DNA from: Bradyrhizobium sp. CSS354
GTDB lineage: Bacteria; Pseudomonadota; Alphaproteobacteria; Rhizobiales; Xanthobacteraceae
NCBI RefSeq assembly: GCF_029051725.1
Contig: NZ_JAACFU010000015.1
Span: 62,001 to 126,000, forward strand
Direction of reading: 5' to 3'
DNA: 64,000 nt
Part shown: one piece after another, positions 37,917 to 44,317 of the stretch
Layout of the letters: the number at the start of each line of letters is the position of its first letter
How positions within the stretch are numbered: the first letter of the stretch is position 1
Made by a program: the position numbers and the translations under genes
Notes under the pieces: generated by a model
Seen by the model: only the letters and a program-made list of their open reading frames with translations
Told to the model about the DNA's origin: nothing
Databases searched by the model: none

Positions 37917-38118
37917 CCTTCTCCCCTTGTGGGAGAAGGTGGCATAGGCGGCCTTCGGCCACCGTTCTTGAAAACGCCGATGCTTCGCATCGGCTATGGC
38001 GCCGGATGAGGGGTCTCTCTCCGCAGATCCAACTGTGAGAGATGTACCCGCGGAGAGAGACCCCTCATCCGTCTCGCCACTCTGCGGCGAGCCACCCTCT
38101 CCCACAAGGGGAGAGGGT
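37917..38118. repeat. Dispersed palindromic repeat, CTCCCCTTGTGGGAG family (copy 2)
   Basis: Left arm CTTCTCCCCTTGTGGGAGAA, right arm CCCTCTCCCACAAGGGGAGA. Compared with the copy at 26178 it carries an extra insert with TTCTTGAAAACGCCGATGCT and GCATCGGCTATGGCG in the left half, so the family is modular. Confidence 0.8.
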
Positions 38119-38142
38119 GATTAAGCTGACGTCTCGCTCCCT

Positions 38143-38394
38143 CTAAAACACCACGCCCACTTTCGTGCCGCGCTTCCACGCCACGCGGCAGCGCTTCTTG
38201 GTGTTGACGTGCAGCAGCTCGAAGCGATCGGGAATCTTCACCTGCCCGCCGAGATCGACGCAGGCCCCTCCCGGCGAATAGTCGATCAGCGTGCAGGGGA
38301 TCACCGGCGCGCGCGGGTCGGTGATGATCTTGGCCTGGCGGGACACCAGGCCGGCGGGCTTGACGCGGGCATGTCGTCGCGGATGCATTGGCAC
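38143..38394 (-). CDS. PilZ-domain protein
   Basis: An 83-residue single PilZ domain. The cyclic di-GMP contact motifs are present: RRHAR at residues 6-10 (RxxxR) and DYSPGGAC (the D/NxSxxG motif) near 38-45, then a strand with CRVAWKRGTKVGVVF. Such short PilZ proteins act as adaptors that pass a c-di-GMP signal to a partner. No partner is encoded beside it. AGGAG occurs just before the ATG. Confidence 0.88.
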   Translation of the reverse strand: MPMHPRRHARVKPAGLVSRQAKIITDPRAPVIPCTLIDYSPGGACVDLGGQVKIPDRFELLHVNTKKRCRVAWKRGTKVGVVF

Positions 38395-38713
38395 TCTCCT
38401 CCAATTTCCGCGGATGGCGCGGGTGGTTTTGGGAGATGATGCAGAGGAGTTGATGCGATCCGGCTAAGGCGGGGCGGAGAATTTTAATGAAATGTGTCGG
38501 TGAATGGAGAAAGCGGCGGTAGCGGGGTGGGGCGGGCGCTCCAAATTCGCCGTCGTCCCGGCGAAGGCCGGGACCCATACCGCGTGATCTCTCGGTTGCG
38601 GAAAGTAGGAGTACCGAGCGACGAGTCTTCGCCAAACTGCTCCCTGTGGTTATGGGTCCCGGCCTGCGCCGGGACGACACCTTTTTTGGGGCGGCAGTAC
38701 CGCCAAGCAAACC
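38395..38713. other. Gene-free region between the PilZ and DUF2235 genes
   Basis: About 320 bases. Bases 38551-38679 are a palindromic repeat; the rest, including the likely PilZ promoter near 38400-38520, shows no gene. Confidence 0.5.
38551..38679. repeat. GTCGTCCCGGCGAAGGCC palindromic repeat
   Basis: Left arm CGTCGTCCCGGCGAAGGCCG, right arm GGTCCCGGCCTGCGCCGGGA then CGAC. The core (TCTTCGCCAAACTG, GTGGTTATGGGTCC) matches the copy at 37272. Confidence 0.8.
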
Positions 38714-40054
38714 TCACCCCACCACGATCTCCCCCGCCTCCGCCGCCATGCCCACATGCGGCGGCACGGGCATCGGCACGGTCACATAATCCTTCGGCAG
38801 ATTCACCGGCCGATAGTCCGGCTCCACCGCCATCCGCTTCACCACGCTCTCATGCACATGCGCGCCTTCGGGGATGGGGCGCGGTTCGCAATCGGGGATG
38901 TAGAACCCCAGAAACACCTTCCGCTCCGGCCATTCCTTGTACGTCGCGCTCTTCGGCAGATACTCCAGCACGCGCCACAGCGCCGTCATCGAATTGTGCA
39001 GCTCACCCGTCTTTCCGGTGTAGGCCGGCGACACGTATTGGAACGGCGAGTTCTTGCGCTGGATGCCCCAGGCGAGCTGGTTCACCGTGCGCGGGTTGAA
39101 GTTCAGCCCGGCCTTGGCCGCCTCCTCGATCATCCAGAGCAGCGGATATTTGGACTCGCCGCTCTCGGCTTCCGGATAGCCGCCGCCGACGTCGCAATGC
39201 ACGCCGGCGAACCACACCTGCAGGATGTCCTGCGGCTCCTTCTTCTCGTCGGGCACATAGCGGTTGCGCCAATAATCCTGCGGCTCCTCATACGCCTTGA
39301 GGCGGAACATGCAGCGCCGCTCGTCGATGGCGATCGCTTGGCGGAAGATGTTGACGCTGGGATTGCGCAGCGTGAAGGCGAGCTCCTCCAGGCTGAACAG
39401 GAAGAAGAAGTTGTCGCGCCGCGGCACGATCACGCTCGCCACCGTGTCCCAGACGCCGATGAAGTGGATGGTTGGCCAGCGTGTCGAGGTGATGCGCGCG
39501 AATTGCGCGGCGAGATCGAACGCGTCCTTCGGCAACGGGCCGCTCTCGTCGATCGCGACGTCCTTGAGGTCCTCGACATCGTTGCCGCGCCCGGTGCCGG
39601 AATACTGCTTGTAGGCGACGAGGCCCGAGCCTGCGAGGTTTGCTTGCTCCGGCGAGATCAGTCCGATCTTGTGGATCAGCCCCGCCAGCACCCGCACCGT
39701 GTAGGCGCCGCGCGAGAAGCCGAACAGATAGATCCTGTCGCCCGGCGCGTAATGCTCGATCAGAAAGCAATAGGCCGAGAGCACGTTGTCATCGAGCCCG
39801 TAGCCGGTGGCGAGCCCCAGCACCAGATTGACGTTGGCCTTGAGCCGGTGCCACGTCGACGGCTCCGTCACGGTGCCGACCCCGGGATCGTAGAACACCA
39901 TCTGCCGCGGCTTCGTCTTGTCGGTCTTGCGCAGGCAGCGATAGAGCTTCAGGACGTTCGAGATGTTTTCGGAAATCTCGTTGCCGGTGCCGTCACAGCA
40001 GATGACGAGATTCTTCGGCTCGGATGTATGCTCGGCGTTGCGCTCGTGCTCCAC
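38714..40054 (-). CDS. DUF2235 alpha/beta hydrolase (Tle1-like phospholipase fold)
   Basis: A 446-residue protein. It opens KNLVICCDGTGNE, has the nucleophile elbow GFSRGAYTVR (GxSxG) near 115, then FIGVWDTVASV and VWFAGVHCDVGGGYPE, where Asp and His complete the triad. DUF2235 includes the type VI phospholipase effectors of the Tle1 group, but many members are stand-alone housekeeping proteins. No VgrG, PAAR or immunity gene is adjacent, so an effector role is not supported. GTG start with AAGGAG five bases upstream. Confidence 0.88.
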   Translation of the reverse strand: MEHERNAEHTSEPKNLVICCDGTGNEISENISNVLKLYRCLRKTDKTKPRQMVFYDPGVGTVTEPSTWHRLKANVNLVLGLATGYGLDDNVLSAYCFLIEHYAPGDRIYLFGFSRGAYTVRVLAGLIHKIGLISPEQANLAGSGLVAYKQYSGTGRGNDVEDLKDVAIDESGPLPKDAFDLAAQFARITSTRWPTIHFIGVWDTVASVIVPRRDNFFFLFSLEELAFTLRNPSVNIFRQAIAIDERRCMFRLKAYEEPQDYWRNRYVPDEKKEPQDILQVWFAGVHCDVGGGYPEAESGESKYPLLWMIEEAAKAGLNFNPRTVNQLAWGIQRKNSPFQYVSPAYTGKTGELHNSMTALWRVLEYLPKSATYKEWPERKVFLGFYIPDCEPRPIPEGAHVHESVVKRMAVEPDYRPVNLPKDYVTVPMPVPPHVGMAAEAGEIVVG

Positions 40055-40152
40055 GGTACTCCTTTCCCGCTGATGCTACCCGGGCGAGTATAGCGGAAAA
40101 GCGCGGAGAAGGAGATGGTGGTGAGATTGAACGCGTGATCGCGCCACAAACT

Positions 40153-40237
40153 CGTCATGCCCGGGCTTGTCCCGGGCATCCACGTTCTTGCTTCCGCGCG
40201 AAAGACGTGGATGGCCGGGCCAAGCCCGGCCATGACG
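40153..40237. repeat. Dispersed palindromic repeat, TCATGCCCGGGC family
   Basis: Left arm GTCATGCCCGGGCTTGTCCC and right arm GGGCCAAGCCCGGCCATGAC, with ATCCACGTTCTT and GACGTGGATGG as inner arms. Confidence 0.75.
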
Positions 40238-40279
40238 GAGTTCGGCGATACGCCGAGCCCGCCCTCTATCCGCCGCCCG

Positions 40280-40411
40280 CTACTTCTTCTTCTGACCGAT
40301 CTCCGGCTGCCACGCCGCATCCTTGCGGCTGGGCGCTGCGGCGCTGGTCTTGATCTTGTCCTTCTTCGGCTTCTTGGTTTCGCGGTTGCTGCGTTGCTGT
40401 CCCTTGGCCAT
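40280..40411 (-). CDS. Small basic protein, 43 residues
   Basis: The frame reads MAKGQQRSNRETKKPKKDKI and continues with AAAPSRKDAAWQPEIGQKKK. About a third of the residues are Lys or Arg and it looks disordered. AGGAGGAG nine bases before the ATG is one of the best ribosome binding sites in the window. Near-identical small proteins (MAKGQ.RSNKE.KKPKKDK) are widespread in Rhizobiales as I recall. Function unknown; the composition would suit RNA or DNA binding. A longer reading from 40480 lacks support. Confidence 0.75.
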   Translation of the reverse strand: MAKGQQRSNRETKKPKKDKIKTSAAAPSRKDAAWQPEIGQKKK

Positions 40412-40771
40412 GACGTCGTCTCCTCCTGGGTTTCGAGTTCGTCCGCGTGCGAGATCGGCGCTGCAATGGTCACTGGGCATGACGATGAGACGCGTCCGCC
40501 CGAGCCATTAGAGATCGCCGCCGCGCACACGAGGCGCGAAAGATGCAGCGCAACATCGACGCGCGGCAATTGCGTGAGCTGCGCTGACGTGGTCGAGCGT
40601 ACGCCCGCGCCATGCCGATGGCGAGGACTAAAACGCCGCGCGCGCGTGTCGCGCTTGCCGCTTAAGTCCCGGCCCGCGCTGACATAAAGCTGGCTATTGC
40701 CGGGTAACAAGCGCATGGTCCGCCACAGCTGGCGTCGGTTGGGGCCCCTTCTTTGCGAAAGGCAGGCGCGC
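40412..40771. other. Gene-free region between the small basic protein and the 88-residue protein
   Basis: About 360 bases between divergent genes. No repeat or convincing ORF was recognised, and no promoter hexamers stood out. It should contain the promoters of both sides. Confidence 0.4.
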
Positions 40772-41038
40772 ATGACCATCCGCTCGCGGCGAGAAACCAT
40801 TACCTTCAAGCATCCATTCCACATCCGCGGTGTCGCGCGCGAATTGCCGGCCGGCGCCTATGAGGTCGTCACCGACGAGGAGATGATCGAGGGCCTGTCC
40901 TTCGCGTCCTATCGTCGCGTCGCCACCATGATCACGGTGCCCTCCGAAGGCGTGCGCGGTGCGACGGAGATGCTGTCGATCGGCTCGGTCGACCTGGCGG
41001 ATGCCCAACGTATCGATGCGAGTGCCTGTAATGACTGA
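40772..41038 (+). CDS. Conserved hypothetical protein, 88 residues
   Basis: MTIRSRRETITFKHPFHIRG starts a compact protein with likely strands (GAYEVVTDEEMIEGLSFASY) and a C-terminal SIGSVDLADAQRIDA. No family with known function is recognised. The ATG at 40772 is preceded by AAAGGCAGG. Its last eight bases overlap the start of the next gene, so the two are probably translated together. Confidence 0.68.
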   Translation: MTIRSRRETITFKHPFHIRGVARELPAGAYEVVTDEEMIEGLSFASYRRVATMITVPSEGVRGATEMLSIGSVDLADAQRIDASACND

Positions 41039-41327
41039 CATCCCAGTCGACCTCGACAGCCACCGCGGCATGGCCGCCCAGAAGGCAACCGATCTGCGCC
41101 GCGCGCTGGCCGATGTCGAGGCCCAGGTCAGGGAGCTGCGCGAGCGCGAGGCCGAGCTCGAAAACCGCATGATGTCGGTGCCCGCCACGTCCTGGCCCGA
41201 GGCCGCCGTGAAGGCCCGCCATCTGCTCAACCTCTATGCCGCGAGCCTGCCCGCCGAGGACACCCGCCACCGCGCGCTGGTGGCCGCGCTGTTCGACGAT
41301 TTCGCAAGACTCAACGGCGACGGCTGA
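41031..41327 (+). CDS. Conserved hypothetical coiled-coil protein, 98 residues
   Basis: Residues 10-45 are a probable coiled coil (RGMAAQKATDLRRALADVEA, then REREAELENRM). The C-terminal part (WPEAAVKARHLLNLYAASLP, HRALVAALFDDFARL) is helical. It overlaps the 88-residue gene by eight bases. No function recognised; the pairing suggests the two proteins may act together. Confidence 0.68.
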   Translation: MTDIPVDLDSHRGMAAQKATDLRRALADVEAQVRELREREAELENRMMSVPATSWPEAAVKARHLLNLYAASLPAEDTRHRALVAALFDDFARLNGDG

Positions 41328-41342
41328 CGGTAAGCCAACTCC

Positions 41343-41400
41343 GGCGTCGTCCTGGCGAAAGCCAGGACCCATAACCACCGAAGTGCATTGTTTTGTACGC
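41343..41400. repeat. Half copy of the GTCGTCCxGGCGAAxGCC repeat
   Basis: GCGTCGTCCTGGCGAAAGCC then GGACCCATAACCACCGAA matches one arm of the elements at 32859 and 37272; the opposite arm is missing. Confidence 0.65.
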
Positions 41401-41490
41401 TTGTGCCACAGCGTGCTTCGCTGACCGGCTCCCCCCGTGCGCCATCGCGCACAAGCCCGGCACGACGCGCGGCCGCAAAAGGAACACCCC

Positions 41491-41769
41491 ATGACGCTCA
41501 CCAGCAGCCGCTTCATCGCCCACGACCAGGACCGCGGCATCGTCCAGTTCTCGATGCAGGACGGCGCAAAGGAGATCGCCTGCGCGATCTCGACCTCCGC
41601 CATGGACGACCTCGAGCGCGGCCCGCGCGCCAGGCCCAGCGAGCGCGAAGAGCAGTTCACGCGCCTGCGCGAGCGCATCGAAGCCTGCACCGGACGCAAA
41701 TATCAGGCGACGGAGTTCGAAGGCACGCCGCCGGGGATCGTGCTGCGGAGCATTGATTTTCGGGGGTAG
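41491..41769 (+). CDS. DUF1488 family protein
   Basis: A 92-residue protein: DRGIVQFSMQDGAKEIACAI, STSAMDDLERGP, a charged helix SEREEQFTRLRERIEACTGR and a terminal strand. This matches the DUF1488 pattern, whose function is unknown. AAGGA precedes the ATG at 41491. It is the last ordinary gene before the defence-type island. Confidence 0.75.
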   Translation: MTLTSSRFIAHDQDRGIVQFSMQDGAKEIACAISTSAMDDLERGPRARPSEREEQFTRLRERIEACTGRKYQATEFEGTPPGIVLRSIDFRG

Positions 41770-41795
41770 GGCGCGCAAAGCAGCGATCCCGCGTC

Positions 41796-42338
41796 TCACG
41801 CGGCCCGGTCGAGTTCCTTCTCGTAGGCCTTCAGGCTTCCCTTCAAGGTCTCTTCGAGTTTGGCCGTGCGTGATCCTATCGCCGCATTGGCCGCTCGCAC
41901 GGCGGCCGCTTCGATCGCCTCGTCGCGGCTGAGCTTGTCGTGATGAAACAGCCATTTTGCGACCGTCGCCCAATCCCACAGCGGACTGTCGGACGTCACG
42001 CGGGCGACCGGCGCGGGAAAATCCTTGGCGCGCTGACCCTTGGAATATTGCGTCATCGCCGCACGCGTCATTCCGGTTCGGGTGGCGATATCGGAGAGGC
42101 TGACGAGCGGGTCGGGCTCAACGCGATCGACGTGGGCGCCGGCGGCCTGCACGTTTTGCACCGCCGTGACGATGGCCTCGCTGACTGATTTCGCCTCCCG
42201 GGTGAAGTCGACGATGATGTGGCCCTTCTGGAAGGCGATCGCCGCATCGTCGCAGCCGGCATCGTAGAAGCGCTGCTCGAAATCCTCCGCCGCAGGATCG
42301 AGGCCGGACGCAATAATGCTGAACTCGAACTTCTTCAC
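41796..42338 (-). CDS. Helix-turn-helix protein, probable antitoxin/partner of the HicA-like protein
   Basis: A 180-residue protein starting with GTG, preceded by AAGGAGGAAG. The N-terminal 75 residues form a small alpha/beta domain (KKFEFSIIASGL, FYDAGCDDAAIAFQKGHIIV, AIVTAVQNVQAAG). An HTH follows at about 79-105 (LVSLSDIATRTGMTRAAMTQ), then PLWDWATVAKWL and a charged C-terminal helix. Similar proteins occur beside short HicA-like genes in other bacteria as I recall. The start overlaps the stop of the small upstream gene as GTGA, typical of toxin-antitoxin operons. DNA binding is strongly suggested; the antitoxin role is inference. Confidence 0.72.
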   Translation of the reverse strand: MKKFEFSIIASGLDPAAEDFEQRFYDAGCDDAAIAFQKGHIIVDFTREAKSVSEAIVTAVQNVQAAGAHVDRVEPDPLVSLSDIATRTGMTRAAMTQYSKGQRAKDFPAPVARVTSDSPLWDWATVAKWLFHHDKLSRDEAIEAAAVRAANAAIGSRTAKLEETLKGSLKAYEKELDRAA

Positions 42339-42571
42339 TTGTCTTCCTCCTTTCCGTGCGGGCACCGGCCGATCGCCCGCATCACCTGCCGAGCATGGTC
42401 TTCCGGATTCTTCGGCGTACCGTTCACGCCGACCTGGCAGCCGTCACGTCCGGCATGCGCGCAGAACAGCCGCCCCCAATGCCCCATCTTGCGCCACCGC
42501 CATCCGATCGACTCGGCGTGCGCGACGACGGCCTCAATCTCCTTATGCGGGTGCCTCGGCCGATCAGCCAT
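42335..42571 (-). CDS. HicA-like small protein, candidate toxin
   Basis: A 78-residue protein. A helix (KEIEAVVAHAESIGWRW) is followed by RKMGHWGRLFCAHAG with a GH pair, a CQVGVNGTPKNPEDHARQVM segment and a C-terminal RCPH. The order helix, G-H strand, T-P and a late H resembles the dsRBD-like HicA fold in which a GxH histidine is catalytic, but there are extra cysteines (37, 45, 70) and the match is loose. A near-perfect promoter with an overlapping palindrome stands directly upstream. It forms a two-gene operon with the HTH gene that follows. Toxin activity is unproven. Confidence 0.65.
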   Translation of the reverse strand: MADRPRHPHKEIEAVVAHAESIGWRWRKMGHWGRLFCAHAGRDGCQVGVNGTPKNPEDHARQVMRAIGRCPHGKEEDK

Positions 42572-42582
42572 GAGGAGACCTG

Positions 42583-42611
42583 AATATAAGGCAAGTGTTA
42601 ACAAATGTCAA
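42583..42611 (-). promoter_or_regulatory. Sigma-70-type promoter of the HicA-like/HTH operon
   Basis: On the minus strand TTGACA (complement of 42606-42611) and TATATT (complement of 42583-42588) are exactly 17 bases apart. Transcription would start near 42576, only about five bases before the ATG at 42571, so the first gene may be read from an almost leaderless message. Confidence 0.7.
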
Positions 42612-42615
42612 CACT
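42594..42615. promoter_or_regulatory. Palindromic operator overlapping the -35 of the HicA-like/HTH promoter
   Basis: AGTGTTAACA (42594-42603) and TGTCAACACT (42606-42615) match at nine of ten positions around a 2-base spacer. A repressor bound here would cover the -35 hexamer and part of the spacer. The HTH protein is the natural candidate. Confidence 0.6.
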
Positions 42616-42694
42616 ATTGAGCAGCGACCGTCGGGGACTGCGATCAGTGCTTTGATCACGCGCTTTTCCTCGACGCTTAGCGACGTTGGTTTCT

Positions 42695-43579
42695 TCATGG
42701 TTTTTGAGAGCGTGGCGTAGCTTCGCTATTGGGAAATTTCCTGCAGAAGATCCCGTAATCAGGGTTGTCTCTGACGTGAGAATGCTGAAATTCGCTTGCG
42801 TGACATCTGATGCAAAGTAGCTTGATGTTTGTCGGATGATTGTCCGATTTGTCGGCGTTTAAATGGTGCGCATGCAGGAACTTCCGATTCCCCGGGCCTG
42901 CCAAGTCAATTCCGCAGTTAGTTCGTTCGCACCGGTATCCTCGCTTTTCCTTCAAGGCCTTCGCAATTCTGTAAAAGTGTGGGCTGTAAACGTTGGTGGG
43001 AGCGTTTATTGCGTCAAATTTTGGCATGGCCCAAACACAGCTTTTGCCAAATTCATCGAAGAACGCCTTGATTGAGAAGCCTTGAACTGCTTCGAGCCGA
43101 CGCTGAGCACTCTGTCTCATCGAGAAGGATTTGTAGTTTAGCTCATCGAGGCATTGCTGGCATATCTTCAATTTTTCGTCGCTTTTGATTGCGGTGTCAC
43201 CGCGGATTCGTTTGATGCTGAAAAGGCCGTCATCTCTGGTGGCAACGACGTATCGAGTTTTAAATCGCCCCGCCTCCATCATCATGCTCAGAGTGCTGCA
43301 CATTGCGAGATGATATTTGGGCATGGATGTTCGCCCGCCATACTCAGCGACATCCCTAATGTACACGATAACGCGTCTGCCTTTGTAAATGTGGGTGCCG
43401 TCGTTTAGGACACGTACCTCGTCAAGGGGGATTTCAATTCCCTCGCCGGCGAGACGTTCAATTTCTTCAGTTGTCAAAACCTCCGAAGGCGCTGGCGGTG
43501 TATAATCGCGTAGATTGGCTCCCATCGCGTTGCGCAATGCGTTTAGCTCTGGGTTGTCATCGAAATTTGGAAGCTTCAC
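42695..43579 (-). CDS. zorE: HNH endonuclease, probable ZorE of a type II Zorya system
   Basis: A 294-residue protein whose GTG overlaps the zorB stop (GTGA). The C-terminal third is an HNH fold: RCERTNCGIDL at 216-226, HAHHLN at 236-241 with the catalytic His pair, Asn251 and LLCIRCHASE at 255-263; four cysteines would bind zinc. Another pair, CQQC at 140-143, lies in the middle. The N-terminal 130 residues show no family I can name. Type II Zorya is known to consist of ZorA, ZorB and an HNH protein, ZorE. The operon context makes that identity likely, although the N-terminal half was not compared. Confidence 0.75.
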   Translation of the reverse strand: MKLPNFDDNPELNALRNAMGANLRDYTPPAPSEVLTTEEIERLAGEGIEIPLDEVRVLNDGTHIYKGRRVIVYIRDVAEYGGRTSMPKYHLAMCSTLSMMMEAGRFKTRYVVATRDDGLFSIKRIRGDTAIKSDEKLKICQQCLDELNYKSFSMRQSAQRRLEAVQGFSIKAFFDEFGKSCVWAMPKFDAINAPTNVYSPHFYRIAKALKEKRGYRCERTNCGIDLAGPGNRKFLHAHHLNADKSDNHPTNIKLLCIRCHASEFQHSHVRDNPDYGIFCRKFPNSEATPRSQKP

Positions 43580-44313
43580 TGATTAAGCGCTCCGAGTATC
43601 TTTGACAATTGATCCTCAGCCGCAGTTCTAACCCGGAACTCAACCCGTTGAGATCCGATGACATCTTCTGCCCCCTCCGGCGTGAGAAGCCGCCTCGCCG
43701 AAGACAAGCCATTGGCCGTTACTCGAGCAAGAATCCAACGTAACGTCTCATCATCGCGGATAGCCGAGATGGCGAAAACATGCATTAAGACAGAGCGAGC
43801 GCGCTCCTGGGATAGTCGCATATTCTCGTAGTAGGCTGGTTCGGGAGTTAAGTTCTTCCAGAGCGAGGATGTGTGACCCTCAATGCGAACTTCCTCGATT
43901 GCATCCACGTATTTTGGCGATCTGAGGATTTTGATGTACCGAGGGAAAAAGCTATTAAGGGCCGTCTTGAACCCGTCCTTTACCGTCGCGGCGCCAGTAT
44001 CGAATTGAACGGTTGGCTCCTCGAAACGCACCGAAAGGTCTGGTCTTATTGAGGCGCGCCATTTAGGTAAGTCGTCCCTGAACTCCTCGGACAGCTCTTT
44101 GTAAATCTGCCCCCGAAGATCAGTGTAGTGCGTGGCGATCTCACGAATTCGGGTCTGCGCCTCAACGATCTTCGCTTCGTTCTTCTTTACCTGAAGCATG
44201 AATACAATTGCGACGAGCAGGAAGATCATCATAAGGCCCGTCATGAGGTCACTCAGAGGCACCCAGTGGTCCTCTTGTGGACGAGCCCGCGAATTGCGAG
44301 TTTCTAGGCTCAT
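43576..44313 (-). CDS. zorB: ZorB: MotB/OmpA-type subunit of the Zorya motor
   Basis: A 245-residue inner-membrane protein. A short cytosolic tail leads to one membrane helix (about 22-42, DLMTGLMMIFLLVAIVF). Asp22 at its start is where MotB-type stators and ZorB bind the driving ion. A helical linker and an OmpA-like peptidoglycan-binding domain follow: VRIEGHTSSLW, NMRLSQERARSVLMH and GSQRVEFRV. With ZorA it forms a proton-driven membrane complex in a known anti-phage defence. It is four bases downstream of zorA and overlaps zorE. Confidence 0.85.
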   Translation of the reverse strand: MSLETRNSRARPQEDHWVPLSDLMTGLMMIFLLVAIVFMLQVKKNEAKIVEAQTRIREIATHYTDLRGQIYKELSEEFRDDLPKWRASIRPDLSVRFEEPTVQFDTGAATVKDGFKTALNSFFPRYIKILRSPKYVDAIEEVRIEGHTSSLWKNLTPEPAYYENMRLSQERARSVLMHVFAISAIRDDETLRWILARVTANGLSSARRLLTPEGAEDVIGSQRVEFRVRTAAEDQLSKILGALNQ

Positions 44314-44317
44314 GATC

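Larger units (their letters stand above)
42564..42698 (-). pseudogene. 5' stump of a fourth zor-operon gene, truncated after about 22 codons
   Basis: The ATG overlaps the stop of the HNH gene as ATGA. It reads MKKPTSLSVEEKRVIKALIA and then runs for 24 more codons into what is the promoter of the HicA-like gene before a stop. The first 20 residues resemble, from memory, the N-terminus of DUF3644-type proteins (TSL..EEKRV.KAL). The remainder has no coding character. I read it as a gene cut off by a recombination or deletion that also set the left edge of the Zorya segment. Confidence 0.5.

Noticed and set aside
38714..40054. DUF2235 hydrolase as a type VI effector
   Set aside because: There is no VgrG, PAAR, adaptor or immunity gene nearby, and many DUF2235 proteins are not secreted.
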